This document shows, piece after piece, positions 46,640 through 57,560 of a DNA stretch of 64,000 bases. Source of the stretch: Muscardinus avellanarius (taxonomy: Eukaryota; Chordata; Mammalia; Rodentia; Gliridae). Below the pieces are notes generated by a model. That model saw only the letters and a list, made by a program, of their open reading frames with translations, did no database searches and had not been told where the DNA came from. Within the stretch, counting starts at the first letter, position 1. The number at the start of each line of letters is the position of its first letter. Location: positions 42,078,944 to 42,142,943 of the forward strand of contig OY726565.1 in the NCBI GenBank assembly GCA_963383645.1, in the 5' to 3' direction. The translations under genes and the position numbers were made by a program.

Positions 46640-47130
46640 GGAAAGATATTAATTTGTTTAAAAAAACAGATTAAAAAAATTATCAGTGGTTTTTCTGGGG
46701 CAAGGTAGGAAAAATTGATTGCAAAAGGGCAAGAAGAGAGCCAGGCATGGTGGGCACACTTGTAATCCCAGCATTTGGGAGGCTTAGACAGGAGGATCAT
46801 GGTTCGAGGACAGCCTTAGTTATTTAGTGAGGACCTTTGCAACTGAGTGAGACCTTGTATCAATATAAAATATAAAAAATAGGGCTGAGGATATAGCTCG
46901 GAGGTAGAATTCCTCTGGGTTCCATCCCCAGTACTGCAAAATAAAATTAAAAAAAAAAAAAAAGAGAAAAGGGCAAGAGGGTGGAAATGGAGTGATGGAA
47001 ATATTTTTTATCTTGGTCTCTAATTTTAGGGGATGGTTATGTGTGTACTTGTGTCAGAACATACCACACTGTTAAATGGATGTAATTTATTATTTGTAAA
47101 TGATACCTCAAGACAATTAAATTATTAAAA
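46640..47130 (+). mobile_element. L1M-type 3'UTR relic, interrupted
   Basis: TCAGTGGTTTTTCTGGGGCA lies before and GATGGAAATATTTTTTATCT ... AAATGATACCTCAAGACAAT after a SINE at 46,738-46,962. Confidence 0.75.
46738..46962 (+). mobile_element. B1-dID SINE in an L1M relic
   Basis: The flank repeat AAAAGGGCAAGA/G on both sides shows insertion into the older L1. Confidence 0.88.
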
Positions 47131-47247
47131 GTAAAGCGTCTGTCTTCACTCTTTACATTTGTCTCTTGATCTACTGTGGTTAGTGATTAGATTAAGACCT
47201 GACTTCTTCAAACAAATCACAATGTTACTGTCACTCATCAAGTATTT

Positions 47248-47610
47248 ATTGCAGTGGTTCTCAGTTGTAGCTCTACATTACAGTCACTTAGGGGAATTCT
47301 TTAAAAAGTATTTTATCTTGATATAAATGTAGATTCACATATAGTTGTAAGAAATATTGTGGAGTTCTCCTGAACCCTTCACCTGGTTATCCTTAGTGGT
47401 AATGTCTTGCATAACTGTAGTACAGTTTCAGAACCAGGAAGCTGACATTGATACAGTTCACTAATCTTTTTCAGGTTTCAGTTTGGGGAGTTTTTTAAAA
47501 ATAGTGCCAAGTCCTATCCCAGACAAACTGAATCAGAAGCTCTGGGAGTGGGACCACGATGTTAGAATTTTTCAAAAGCTTCTCATAGGCCTATTGAATG
47601 TTTTCACTCA
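47248..47610 (+). mobile_element. MER5A-type hAT relic, interrupted
   Basis: CAGTGGTTCTCAGTTGTAG start and ACTGAATCAGAAGCTCTGGG / CTTCTCATAGG end blocks match MER5-like elements. About 170 bp of foreign, L1-like sequence (about 47,310-47,480) sits inside. Confidence 0.65.
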
Positions 47611-48249
47611 ATTCAAAACTGTGAAGATTAATTCCAGTGGAAAAATTATGTGGAGTTAAGCATACCCATGTACTTGTTTTGAATACCACTGTTTAAGGAA
47701 ATAAATAAATTGAATCCAGAGAATAAGACTTTTCTAAACCATCACATGATATGATAATCCTTCATTCTAAGACTAACTAGATAAGAGACCTGTGCTCATG
47801 GAAAATATAATGAAATAATGGTCTAATGGAGGGTAATGGGGGAGAGTAGGATTTATAATAGGAACTGAGTTTGTCTTTAATAGAGGAATAAGCAATGGCT
47901 TAGAGCTTTCTACTCTTGTAGATTTGATCCCAAAGAAACTTGATGTCTTTTCAATTCCTTGCCCTCCTCCCCTTAAAAAAAAAAACCAAAAAACTAAAGC
48001 AATAGTGGTGGACTTGGAAATAGAGCACAAAGAATAACTGTTTTATAAATTATTTTTAAGTAATTGACTTATGAGAAAATTTAATGTTGGAGATGGTTAA
48101 ACTTACTAGAAATAGTTCAGGGAAAATGTAAGACTTTTTCCCCAGGACTGACGAGGAAAATAAAAAATGCAGTGACATCTGGTATCAGCAATATAGTTAC
48201 AGAACATTGCTAGCATATTTGGAGCATTGATTTGTGCTGGATTGTATAA
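47611..48249. other. ORC3 intron 2, unique sequence
   Basis: Nothing recognised. Confidence 0.45.
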
Positions 48250-48373
48250 ACACTTTTTTTTTTTTCTTTGTGGTACCAAGAATTAAGCAGTGGCTGGTCT
48301 TGAACCAGCGGAGTCTCCTGTCTCAGTCTCCCTAGCACTGGGATTATAGGCATGGACTAACACATCTGGCATG
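48250..48373 (-). mobile_element. SINE, middle deleted
   Basis: GTGGTACCAAGAATTAAGCA runs directly into GGCTGGTCTTGAACC. Confidence 0.75.
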
Positions 48374-48567
48374 TTCTAAACATGAATACAAATGTATTCA
48401 TTTGTGTAATTACCTCAGCAAAATTAAAGGAATGTATATATGAGGATACATAGATGGAGAAAACTTTCTGACTCTTATAATGCTGTAAGTGGTGGAGCTG
48501 GGATTTAAACCCTGTGGGTCTGATTTCATAGTCACTGATCTAACCATTACTTAATAGCACCTCTTAT

Positions 48568-48937
48568 TTTTATTTATTTATTTTTTTATTAATTTATTTT
48601 TTTTATTGGTGCACTGTATTCATACATCATAATGGGATAAAAAAAAAAAAACTTTTGTAGACATACATGCACACATTGCCCAATTAGCCCCTACCCGATC
48701 CCCACCCCGTTCCCTCCCCATCCCTTCTTCCCATGCTTGGCTTCGTGGTTGACATCTAGTATTATAGCAATTTATCCAAAATTAACAATGATAATCTCAC
48801 ATAACAGTTTCATTTGTCTGATACCAAGCTTTTGATGACTTAAAGATAACATTTCAATATTTCTTTTTACTTTCTTTCTTACCAGAGAATATTTTTTTAA
48901 GTTGAAACTATCATATATTTATATATTTATTTTTCAG
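48568..48937 (-). mobile_element. 3'UTR of half-L1-like copy 1
   Basis: On the minus strand it carries a G-rich purine tract (48,690-48,735), a hallmark of mammalian L1 3'UTRs. It then has TACAGTGCACCAATAAAAAA, with an AATAAA signal, and ends in an A/T-rich tail. On the plus strand it offers a good-looking splice acceptor, TTTCTTTCTTACCAG, ending at 48,885. Confidence 0.7.
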
Positions 48938-49628
48938 AAAAAATCTATCCTAATATGGAATATGGACTCTAGGTACCCAAAACAATTTCGAAAAAGAACA
49001 AAGCTAGAAGATACATATTTTCTGATTTCAAACCATATAAAGCTACAATAATTGAAACAGTGTAGTACTATTCTAAAGGCAGATATATAAACCATTGGAG
49101 TTAAATAAAGCGTAGAGATAACATTCTTCCATATATTGTCAAGTTATTTTTGACAAGGTTTCCACGAACATTTGGTGGAGGAAATAATAATCTTTTAACT
49201 AAATGTTGTTGAAAAATAATAATTACATGAAAAAGAATAAAATTGGACCCTTACCTAATCCCATATACAAATATTAACTCAAAATAGATAAAAGACCTAA
49301 ATATAAATCTTAAGACTATAAACTTTTAGAAGAAAACCTGGGTCATAAAACCTCACAACATTGAAATTGGCAGTGATTTCTTGGATATGATTTCAATGGC
49401 ACAGGCAACAGAAGGGTAAACAAACTCCCTAAAAATTAAAAACATATCGTATATCCAAAGACAATGTAAACAGAGTTAAAAGTTACTGATAGAATGGGAT
49501 AAAATGTTTCCAAATGCTATATCTGAAGGTATATTAATATTCCAACTAGAAATCCTAAAAAGTAGCAACAATAAAAGCAAACAATATAATTTACAAATAG
49601 GTAAAAGACTAACATAAATAATGAATCT
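48938..49628 (+). mobile_element. Captured antisense L1 ORF2 fragment in copy 1
   Basis: On the plus strand this reads as the 3' half of an old L1 ORF2. Decayed frames contain the pattern DFKPYKAT, a Lys-Asn-rich lead-in, TTTTTGACAAGG followed by the AACAT..GG stretch, and AGGCAACAG. It is opposite in orientation to ORF1 around it. The equivalent segment of copy 2 has the same extent, so it was present before the two copies separated. Confidence 0.75.
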
Positions 49629-49746
49629 CCACAGATAACCAATCTTAGTTGTCTGCTGCATGGGAAATCTTGTTTCTCTGGTTCTGGTATGTGTTACCTA
49701 TTTCTTCTTTGTAGTTAATCTCCTTGAGTATTTTCTCTAGCGCTGG

Positions 49747-50562
49747 TTATGAAGACATAAATTCCTTCAGTTTCTGTTTGTCATGGAAGCTTCTTATTTC
49801 CCCATCTAATTTGATAGAAAGTTTTGCTGGGTAGGAAATTTTTGGCTGGAAGTTGTTTTCTTTCAGAGTTTGGAATATGTTACTCCAAGCCCTTCTGGCT
49901 CTCATGACTTGGTTTGGGAAGTCTGGAGTGATTCTAATGGGTTTGCCTCTGAATGTCACTTGGCCCTTTGTTTTTGTTGCCTTTAAGATTCTCTGCTTGG
50001 CTTCCACATTGGTCATTTTGACAATTATGTGGCGTGGGGATCCTCTTCTCTGATCCTGTCTAAAGGGGGTTCTATAAGTTTCCTGGACCTGTGTATCAAC
50101 CTCTTGCTCTATGTTTGGAAAATTTTCTGCTATTACTTCCTTGAAGAGATTGTTGATCCCTTTGGTTTCACCTTCTTTTCCCTCCTCTATTCCAATTATT
50201 CTTAGGTTAGCTCTCTTAAAATGGGCCCATATTTCTTCAATGTCAGATTCCTGCTGTTGGATTTTTGTTTCTATTTTAGAAACTATGCGTTCATTTTTGG
50301 ATTGCTCATCTTCTAAGAGTGAGATTCTATTCTCCATGTGGTCTAATCGGTTGTTTTTGCTTTGAATTGAGGCCTTTACTTCATTAATTGCATCCTTTAT
50401 CTCTTTTTGGCTCTCTCTGAATTCTTTTCGAAACATCTCTATTATTTCTGCAGTTATTTTCCTGATTTGATCTTCTAGAAATCTCTGAATTTCTGTTTTA
50501 TCGGGTTCTGATGTTGTGAGGTTGTGGGCATTCATTGCTCCATTGTTATTTCTCTTTTCCAT
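49747..50562 (-). pseudogene. L1-type ORF1, copy 1, stopped early
   Basis: ORF1p of L1 elements is a trimeric RNA-binding chaperone that coats its own transcript. From the first ATG (50,562) this frame runs 271 codons. It shows a coiled-coil-like N-terminal half, the RRM entry RANLRIIGIEEG, the block RRGSPRHIIVKMT, and the C-terminal block NFQPKISYPAKL. It stops at 49,747 where copy 2 has Lys: one A/T difference makes TAA. The frame beyond remains readable to 49,645. A longer reading to 50,607 uses GTG and is not preferred. Confidence 0.85.
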
Positions 50563-51534
50563 GATTTCGGAAGTTTGTGTCTTCTCTGGGTTCTTCCCTT
50601 GGTTCACTGCGACTTCACTTAAGGTGCTCTGGATCTCGAGTCTGTGGTATCTCAGTCCCCACTACTCCTTTACTAGGTTGTATCGAAGAGTCTCAGACCC
50701 AGGGAGTCAATTGAGGCTGCTTTAGACCATGGGGGGTGCCAGGTTGGGCATTCTCCTATGGTGTGATGTCTCTGTCACCGCCACTCCCCCACTGGGTCAA
50801 GGTCCTGGGAGTGCAGTACTGGGATTTCTCCTCTAGGGGCTGCAGTTTGACTCACTGTTGTTGAGTGCGTCGATCGAGCTGTAGTGGACTCAAAGAATTC
50901 GCTGCTGCTGCTGCCGGTGGCAATATGGCGTCGCTGCCATGCCCTCGGCCGTGAGGCTGGCATATTTCTTCTCTGGTTTTGAGCTCCGCTCTTAGGCCCT
51001 GCAGTGTGTGCTAAGCCCAGCCACTGGGAGCTTTATATGCTCCCTGTGCCGAGAAATCTGCCGAATTCCTCCCGGCTGATCCGCAGCGGCCCACCTCAGC
51101 TCGCTGCCCGCCGCTCCTCTCTGGAGCCTGGTGGACTGTTGAGAGCGTTGGTCTGGAGCCGTCCAGTGAGCTCTCCACTGCTGCCAGCAGTAAGGCACTG
51201 CTGCTGCGTCCTCGTGCGTGAGGCCGGCGTATCTCCTCTGTGGCTCTGAGCTCCGTTTTGAGTTCCCCTCCTCTCTGGGGCCTGGTGCTGACTGGAGAGA
51301 TGGCGCCCGCTGCTCCGCGCCGCGGCTTCAGCCACAACACTGTGATCTGGTTTCTTTCTGGTATCTCGTTTTTTCAGCTCTCTTTTTCTCTGTCCCTTGT
51401 AATTACATTTTTTGTTTCTCTGCTGATGGTATTTTCTGACTATGAAAGGCGCTGAATTTGTAGTAATAGAGATTGGTTGTTAGCGGGGCTCATAAGCCCT
51501 GCTTTTCTCCGTCACCATCTTCCTGGAAGTCCAC
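50563..51534 (-). promoter_or_regulatory. 5'UTR/internal promoter region of half-L1-like copy 1
   Basis: About 970 bp of GC-rich sequence before ORF1. Two related blocks lie about 266 bp apart, around 50,880-51,000 and 51,160-51,265. Each reads CTGCTG..., then GTGAGGC(T/C)GGC, then a TCTCTGG/GAGCTCCG run (plus-strand view). This resembles the repeated promoter monomers of some rodent L1s. The first bases contain GAAGATGG, similar to the YY1 site at the start of human L1. Promoter activity is inferred, not shown. Confidence 0.55.
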
Positions 51535-51616
51535 CACCTCTTATAATAGAAGGCACATATTTGCTTGGAACTTTTTATATTTAATTTAAGCTAGAATATA
51601 TTAAGATTTGTTTACA

Positions 51617-51795
51617 GGCCAGGTGCAGTGACACGTTTCTGTAATTTCAATATTTGGAAGGCTGAGACAGGAGGAGTGCAGATTTGAGACCAGTGCACAG
51701 TAACTTAGTAAGATTCTGTTTCAAAAGACAGGGAGTGGAGTACAGCTCAGAGGTACAACAACACTGGGTTCAATTCCCAATTACAGAAAAAAACC
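51617..51795 (+). mobile_element. B1-dID SINE, old
   Basis: GGCCAGGTGCAGTGACACGT start, 70 bp beyond the half-L1-like copy 1. Confidence 0.8.
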
Positions 51796-52370
51796 CAAAA
51801 GATCTGTTTACAGTTTTTAATATTCATAAGCCTAATGTGTACAATTGTATAATTTGAGCTTTACTTCTGAATTTTGTTAGATTTTTTTTCTTTGTGCTAA
51901 TCTTAAGACCAACAGATTAATATTATAATAAAATGAAAATCTTCAAGGACTTAACCCTCATTATAAGACAGATGGAGCAAGAATGAGGAAAATATACCCG
52001 GTTTTTAGCCCTTGCCTTCACTGGCTTCGATTCTTGAAACAGATTGTCTGAAGAAGTAGGAAGATGCTCTGGTTTTGCCTACCATCTGTTCCCTGACTTG
52101 AAAACACTTGGGCATGTCCCTAAGAGAAGATGGTAACTCTCCCTCTCCTAAGTGTTCTGTGGATGTCTGTGCATCAATAAACAACTGGGCAGAAATGGCT
52201 CTGGCACTGTAGGAGAGGTTCACATCAAAGCAAAGCACTGTGAGTGGGAGCCAAGGCTGGAGGAAACCTGACCACAGGGAGAGCTTACATTTTTTTAGCT
52301 CCTTTCAGTGCATATTTATTTTTTGACCACCTGATTTAAAAAGATCCAAGAGAAAGCATTCTATATATTT
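51796..52370. other. ORC3 intron 2, unassigned
   Basis: A GC-balanced part at 52,005-52,280 with ATCAATAAAC near 52,173 may be an LTR relic; no family recognised. Confidence 0.3.
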
Positions 52371-52378
52371 TATTTATT

Positions 52379-52574
52379 TATTTTGGGTGGGGGGGGTACT
52401 AGGGTTCCTGGAAACCCTTCTACTTCCAGGCTATACTCCCAGACCTATTCTATACTTTTTTATTTTTTTGGAAACAGGGCCTCCTAAGCCAGTGTGGCTT
52501 CGAACCTGAGCGATCCTCCTGTCTCTGCCTCCCATGCGTGCCGATTACAAGCATGTACCACCACGCCGGGCAAA
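52379..52574 (-). mobile_element. B1-dID SINE, young-type
   Basis: GGGTTCCTGGAAACCC mark. AAGAGAAAGCATTCTA occurs on both sides (52,348 and about 52,573). Confidence 0.88.
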
Positions 52575-52693
52575 GAGAAAGCATTCTAACAGATTAAAAT
52601 GCCCTGCAGCTGTCTTGAATTTCTGAGGGTATTTTTTTCCCCTTATGCATTTTAAAATAGCATTATTTGGCACATTAAAAAAAAAGTCACATC

Positions 52694-52880
52694 TTGCCAG
52701 TGTAGTGGCTCATGCCTGTAATCCCAATATTTGAGAGGTTGAGACAGGAGGATTGCAGGTTTAAGGCCAGCCGCAGCAACTTAACGAGACTGTTTTAAAA
52801 ATAAAAAGGGCTTAGAGTGTAGCTCAGAGGTAGAATATGGGTTCAATTGCCAGTACCATACACACATAAAAAAAAAAATT
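52694..52880 (+). mobile_element. SINE
   Basis: GCCAGTGTAGTGGCTCATGC start; ID half GCTTAGAGTGTAGCTCAGAG. Confidence 0.8.
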
Positions 52881-52999
52881 CACGTCTTGATTTGCTACTT
52901 AAAATTTTACCGTGATTCTGTCCATTATCAATACAAATGATTATTTTTGTTCTGTTTAAGGCTACTTTGTTATTCCGTTTTTTCTCTTAGTAGTATTGT

Positions 53000-53437
53000 A
53001 TTTATTTATTTATTTATTTTTTTGCATTACTGGGAATGGGACCCAGGGACATTGTACCTCCGAGATACACCCCCAGCCCTATTTTTTAAGTCTATTTATT
53101 TATTTATTTATTTATTTGGTACTGGGGTTCCTGGAAACCCTTCTACCTCTTGCCTACACACCCAGACACCTATTTTTTATATTTTTATTTGGAAACAGGG
53201 TCTCTTAAGCTTGCGATGCTGGCTTCGAACTTGCACGATCCTCCTGTCTCCACCTCCCAAGTGCGGGGATTACAAGCGAGCTCCACCATGCCCAGCTAGT
53301 TTTTTTCTTTTTGAAACAGGGTCTCACTGAGTTGTGAAGGGCTCACAAGTAGCTGAGACTGTCCACAAACTGTGATCCTCCATTCTCTGCTTCCCGAATG
53401 CTGTGATTACAGGCCTGCGCCACCACGCCTGGCCGTA
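53000..53437 (-). mobile_element. Nested SINE pair
   Basis: The outer reverse copy (53,020-53,090 and about 53,300-53,437) is split by a young-type reverse copy whose tail is (TTTA)n at 53,093-53,116. Confidence 0.82.
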
Positions 53438-53474
53438 TTTACTTTTCTGTTTGCATTTTAAAACTATATATCAG

Positions 53475-53673
53475 CCAGGTGTGGTGGCGCACGTTTGTAA
53501 TCCCCGCGCTTGTGAGGCTGAGACAGGAGGATCAAAGCCAGCCTCAGCTACTTAGTGAGGCTCTCAGCAATGTAGTGAGACCCTTTCTCCAAATAAAATA
53601 TAAAAGGTCTGGGAGTATAGCCCAGAGGTAGAAAGCCTCTGGGTTCCACCCCCAGTACCACCAAAAAAAGAAA
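53475..53673 (+). mobile_element. B1-dID SINE, intermediate subfamily
   Basis: GCCAGGTGTGGTGGCGCACG start; GGTCTGGGAGTATAGCCCAG in the ID half. Confidence 0.87.
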
Positions 53674-54149
53674 CCCCCAAAAAACTGTATTTCATTATGA
53701 GATGACTTCATTGTATTCTAAGATGTTTGATAAAATTAAGAATTAATACTTGCTAAAAACTCAGAGTCAACTAGAATTAGAAGGAAAATTCTTTAACACA
53801 AAAAAGAATTTCTATTTCAGACTCTCAACATTTAAACTTGATGATAGAATACTAGCAGTAAAAAATTTAATGCCATGAAGACTCTAGCCTTTGCAATAAA
53901 ATATCTAGCTTTAAACAATAATATATATGAAAGACTATAGAAAATTATAAGGATGGTGTAATACTTGATTAAAGGAGATCTGTGGTTTTTGTATGTGAAT
54001 TTTTAAAATTACTTTAAAATGTTATTTTTAACATTTTAAACGCAATCTTTATGTTTTATTTTATTTAGCTAAAATTTAACTGGTGTAATTATTTTTGAGA
54101 AGTAACAAAGTTACTACAAAATTAATTTGATAGGATGGCCTGTGTTTTG

Positions 54150-54350
54150 GAAAAAATACATTCTTTGGTGGCAGTGGAATAAAAGACCTGTATCTAGTTA
54201 ATATTAAAATACACTAACATACAGAGCTACAATAATTTAAAAATTCAGGACTGGTATGGGAATAAAATTGGATTCAGTATAACAATGGATAAAGTCCAAA
54301 AGTAGTTTGAAGTATATGTAAATGTGTAGACTAAAAGGGCATCCCAAGTC
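54150..54350 (+). mobile_element. Old L1 ORF2 relic
   Basis: CAGAGCTACAATAATTTAAA, CAGGACTGGTATGGGAATAA and ATGGATAAAGTCCAAAAG echo the ORF2 3' half. A further faint continuation to 54,930 is possible. Confidence 0.5.
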
Positions 54351-55109
54351 ATTAAGAAAAAGAATGAATGATTATTCAGTAAATAAATGTTTTTCAAGCT
54401 GAAGGTCATAACCATATGTGAGTTATGAAATAATTTAACAGAAAAAATATTTGCTATTATATGATAAGAATTATTATGTAGGACTTTTGTTTGTGTTTCT
54501 GTTATGTGTATGTGTGTTAGATTATGATAAAATGTATTCTTTAATGAGGATCATGGCTTAAAAAGCTTGAAAACCATTGTAATAGAAGGTATTTTGACAA
54601 ATAGCTAATTATTTAGAGAAAACATTGAAAAAAGATATAAAAAATACCACATGAAAAACTGGAGTACACTATATCCGTGGAACCAAAAAAATAAGAATAG
54701 TAGGGAAAAAATCATTAATGGATAAGAATTTAAAGCATATGTATAAAGAAAAAATATATGACGCCATAGCATAAGAGCAAATAATGAAAACACCAATATT
54801 AAATATATATACCTCAAGCCAAAAACTATTAAATAAAATAAAATTTGAAAGTAAAGATAAAAATACAACTTAAAAATTAAATATATTTAAATTGAAAGAT
54901 ACAGTTAATGTGGAAAAATGAGATACATAAAACCTAAATACAAAGTATATGAAGTATTATTTCTCTTTTTCCTCACCCCCTCTCTGTATATATATTTGAT
55001 TCATAGAAAAATATTTAGCTCCCATCATTTACTCTGTGGCTTTGCATGCAGTGTTTCTAACTTTACTGTATAAAAAAAGAAACTGACTTCTTTCTTTCTT
55101 TGTCTTTAG

Positions 55110-55207
55110 AGGACTATTTTAGTAAAGGGAAGAATGAGCCTGAGGACAGTAAGCTTCGATTTGAAACTTACCGCTTGATATGGCAACAGATGAAATATGA
55201 AACTGAG
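55110..55207 (+). CDS. ORC3: ORC3 coding exon 3
   Basis: It encodes [20 protein letters not shown] then [13 protein letters not shown], a clear ORC3 match. The acceptor is TGTCTTTAG and the donor is GAG followed by GTGAAA. Length is 98 nt, entering with one base carried over and ending in phase 0. This segment starts the helical N-terminal region that precedes the degenerate AAA+ fold of ORC3. The exon sits between two copies of the same antisense half-L1-like element (48,568-51,534 and 55,588-58,352). Confidence 0.95.
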
Positions 55208-55587
55208 GTGAAAACTTTTTTTAACATTTCTCTAGTACTGTAAATCCTTTTTTGTTGCTTTATTTGTCTCCACCAATGTACAACAATTATTGATGAAATT
55301 TAGGATACACTGGTCAAGCATCATCTGTAAAAATCCTAAAAAAGAAGCTCTAGTATCCCAAATAATGCACATAGCTTTAGGAACGGCAAAATGATAGATG
55401 TTAACGCAAGGTGCTTTCAGATGGTGGCACTCTTAAGTCATTCATTCAGTTAACAAGGTATACAAGTATGAGATTAAGCTATTTCTAAACTCTTTTACTC
55501 CTTGTCTTCACATCCAGTTATTATGTTCTCATATTTCAGCTGTGAAATATTTCTCAGTATAACAAGTTGGTAGCTCTAGGTCTAATG

Positions 55588-55937
55588 TCTTTTTTTTTTT
55601 TTTTAATTGGTGCACTGTATTCATACATCATAGTAGGATACATACTTTTGTAGACATACATGCACACTTTTCCCAGTCAGCCCCCACCCAATCCCCAACC
55701 CATTCTCTCCCTATCCCTCCCTCCCATGCTTGGCTTAGTAGTTGACATCTAGTATTGTGGCAATTTATCTAAAATTAAAAATGATAATCTCACATAACAG
55801 TTTCATTTGTCTGATACCAAGCTTTTGATGACTTAAAGATAACATTTCAATATTTCTTTTTTCTTTCTTTCTTACCAGAGAATATTTTTTTTTCTATTTT
55901 TTAGGTGAAACTATCATATATTTATATATTTATTTTT
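55588..55937 (-). mobile_element. 3'UTR of half-L1-like copy 2
   Basis: It repeats the G-rich purine tract (55,680-55,730) and the TGCACCAATT end seen in copy 1. The A-tail is a run of about 16 T on the plus strand. The plus-strand acceptor TTTCTTTCTTACCAG is also kept, ending at 55,878, only about 670 bp downstream of ORC3 exon 3. Confidence 0.7.
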
Positions 55938-56625
55938 CAGAAAAAAATCTATCCTAATATGGAATATGGACTCTAGGTACCCAAAACGATCTTGAAAAAG
56001 AACAAAGCTAGAAGATATATATTTTCTGATTTCAAACCATATAAAGCTACAATAATTGAAACAGTGTAGTACTATTCTAAAGGCAGATATATAAACCATT
56101 GGAGTTAAATAAAAGCCTAGAGCTAAATTCTTCCATATATTGTCAAGTTATTTTTGACAAGGTTTCCACGAACATTTGGTGGTGGAAATATTAATCTTTT
56201 AACTAAATATTGTTAAAAAATAATAATTACATGGAAAAGAATACAATTGGACCCTTACCTAATCCCATATACAAATATTAACTCAAAATAGATAAAAGAC
56301 CTAAATATAAATCTTAAGACTATAAACTTTTAGGAGAAAATCTGGGTCATCAAACCTCACAACATTAAAATTGGCAGTGATTTCTTGGTTATGATTTCAA
56401 TTACACAGGCAACAGAGGAGTATACAAACTCCCTAAAAAAAAAATTGTATATCCAAAGACAATGTAAACAGAGTTAACAGTTACTAATAGAATGGGATAA
56501 AATATTTCCAAATGCTATATCTGAAGGTATATTAATATTCCAACTAGAAATCCTAGAAATTAACAACAATAAAGGCAAACAATACCATTTAGAGATAGGT
56601 AAAAGACTGACATATATAATGAATC
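55938..56625 (+). mobile_element. Captured antisense L1 ORF2 fragment in copy 2
   Basis: Counterpart of 48,938-49,628, in the same position and orientation relative to ORF1. Scattered substitutions and small indels separate them (for example GGTGGTGG against GGTGGAGG). Frames are broken throughout, as expected for an old relic carried as passenger sequence. Confidence 0.75.
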
Positions 56626-56642
56626 TCCACAGATAACCAATC

Positions 56643-57560
56643 TTAGTTGTCTGCTGCATGGGAAATCTTGTTTCTCTGGTTCTGGTATGTGTTACCTATT
56701 TCTTCTTTGTAGTTAATCTCTTTGAGTATTTTCTCTAGTGCTGGTTTTGAAGACATAAATTCCTTCAGTTTCTGTTTGTCATGGAAGCTTCTTATTTCTC
56801 CATCTAATTTGATAGAAAGTTTTGCTGGGTAGGAAATTTTTGGCTGGAAGTTGTTTTCTTTCAGAGTTTGGAATATGTTACTCCAAGCCCTTCTGGCTCT
56901 CATGACTTGGTTTGGGAAGTCTGGAGTGATTCTAATTGGTTTGCCTCTGAATGTCACTTGGCCCTTTGCTTTTGTTGCCTTTAAGATTCTCTGCTTGGCT
57001 TCCACATTGGTCATTTTGACAATTATGTGGCGTGGGGATCCTCTTCTCCGATCCTGTCTAAAGGGAGTTCTATAAGTTTCCTGGACCTGTGTATCAACCT
57101 CTTGCTCTATGTCTGGAAAATTTTCTGCTATTACTTCCTTGAAGAGATTGTAGATCCCTTTGGTTTCACTTTCTTTTCCCTCCTCTATTCCAATTATTCT
57201 TAGGTTAGCTCTCTTAAAATGGGCCCATATTTCTTCAATGTCAGATTCCTGCTCTCGGATATTTTTTTCTAGATTAGAAACTATACGTTCATTTTTGGAA
57301 TGATCATCTTCTAAGAGCGAGATTCTGTTCTCCATGTGTTCTAATCGGTTGTTTGTGCTTTGAATTGAGGCCTTTACTTCATTAATTGCATCCTTTATCT
57401 CTTTTTGGCTCTCTCTGAGTTCTTTTCGAAACATCTCTATTATTTCTGCAGTTATTTTCCTGATTTGATATTCTAGAAATCTCTGATTTTCAGTTTTATC
57501 GGGTTCTGATGTTGTGGGGTTATGGGCATTCATTACTCCAGTGTTATTCCTCTTTCCCAT
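56643..57560 (-). CDS. L1-type ORF1, copy 2, uninterrupted
   Basis: An open frame of 305 codons from the ATG at 57,560 to TAA at 56,643; human ORF1p is 338 residues. Counting from the upstream GTG at 57,605, the coiled-coil-like region is roughly residues 40-130, the RRM 134-228 and the C-terminal domain 229-310. Recognisable blocks are ANLRIIGIEEG, RRGSPRHIIVKMT, GKPIRITPDF and NFQPKISYPAKL. It encodes an RNA-binding chaperone, not an enzyme, so any mobility would depend on ORF2p supplied by another L1. Whether it is expressed is unknown. Confidence 0.85.
   Translation of the reverse strand: MGKRNNTGVMNAHNPTTSEPDKTENQRFLEYQIRKITAEIIEMFRKELRESQKEIKDAINEVKASIQSTNNRLEHMENRISLLEDDHSKNERIVSNLEKNIREQESDIEEIWAHFKRANLRIIGIEEGKESETKGIYNLFKEVIAENFPDIEQEVDTQVQETYRTPFRQDRRRGSPRHIIVKMTNVEAKQRILKATKAKGQVTFRGKPIRITPDFPNQVMRARRAWSNIFQTLKENNFQPKISYPAKLSIKLDGEIRSFHDKQKLKEFMSSKPALEKILKEINYKEEIGNTYQNQRNKISHAADN

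Larger units (their letters stand above)
48568..51534 (-). mobile_element. Half-L1-like chimeric retrotransposon, copy 1 (ORC3 intron 2)
   Basis: Read on the minus strand it has a GC-rich L1-type 5'UTR starting GGACTTCCAGGAAGATGG (51,532 downward), then ORF1 (50,562-49,747 plus a tail past a stop). Next comes an older L1 ORF2 fragment in the opposite orientation (about 48,938-49,628), then a G-rich 3'UTR and an A-rich tail near 48,570-48,605. ORF2 of its own is absent. A 10-bp duplication, CACCTCTTAT, flanks it (48,558-48,567 and 51,535-51,544). The implied nick TATT/ATAA resembles an L1 endonuclease target. The name half-L1 (HAL1-like) is my inference from the layout. Confidence 0.8.
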
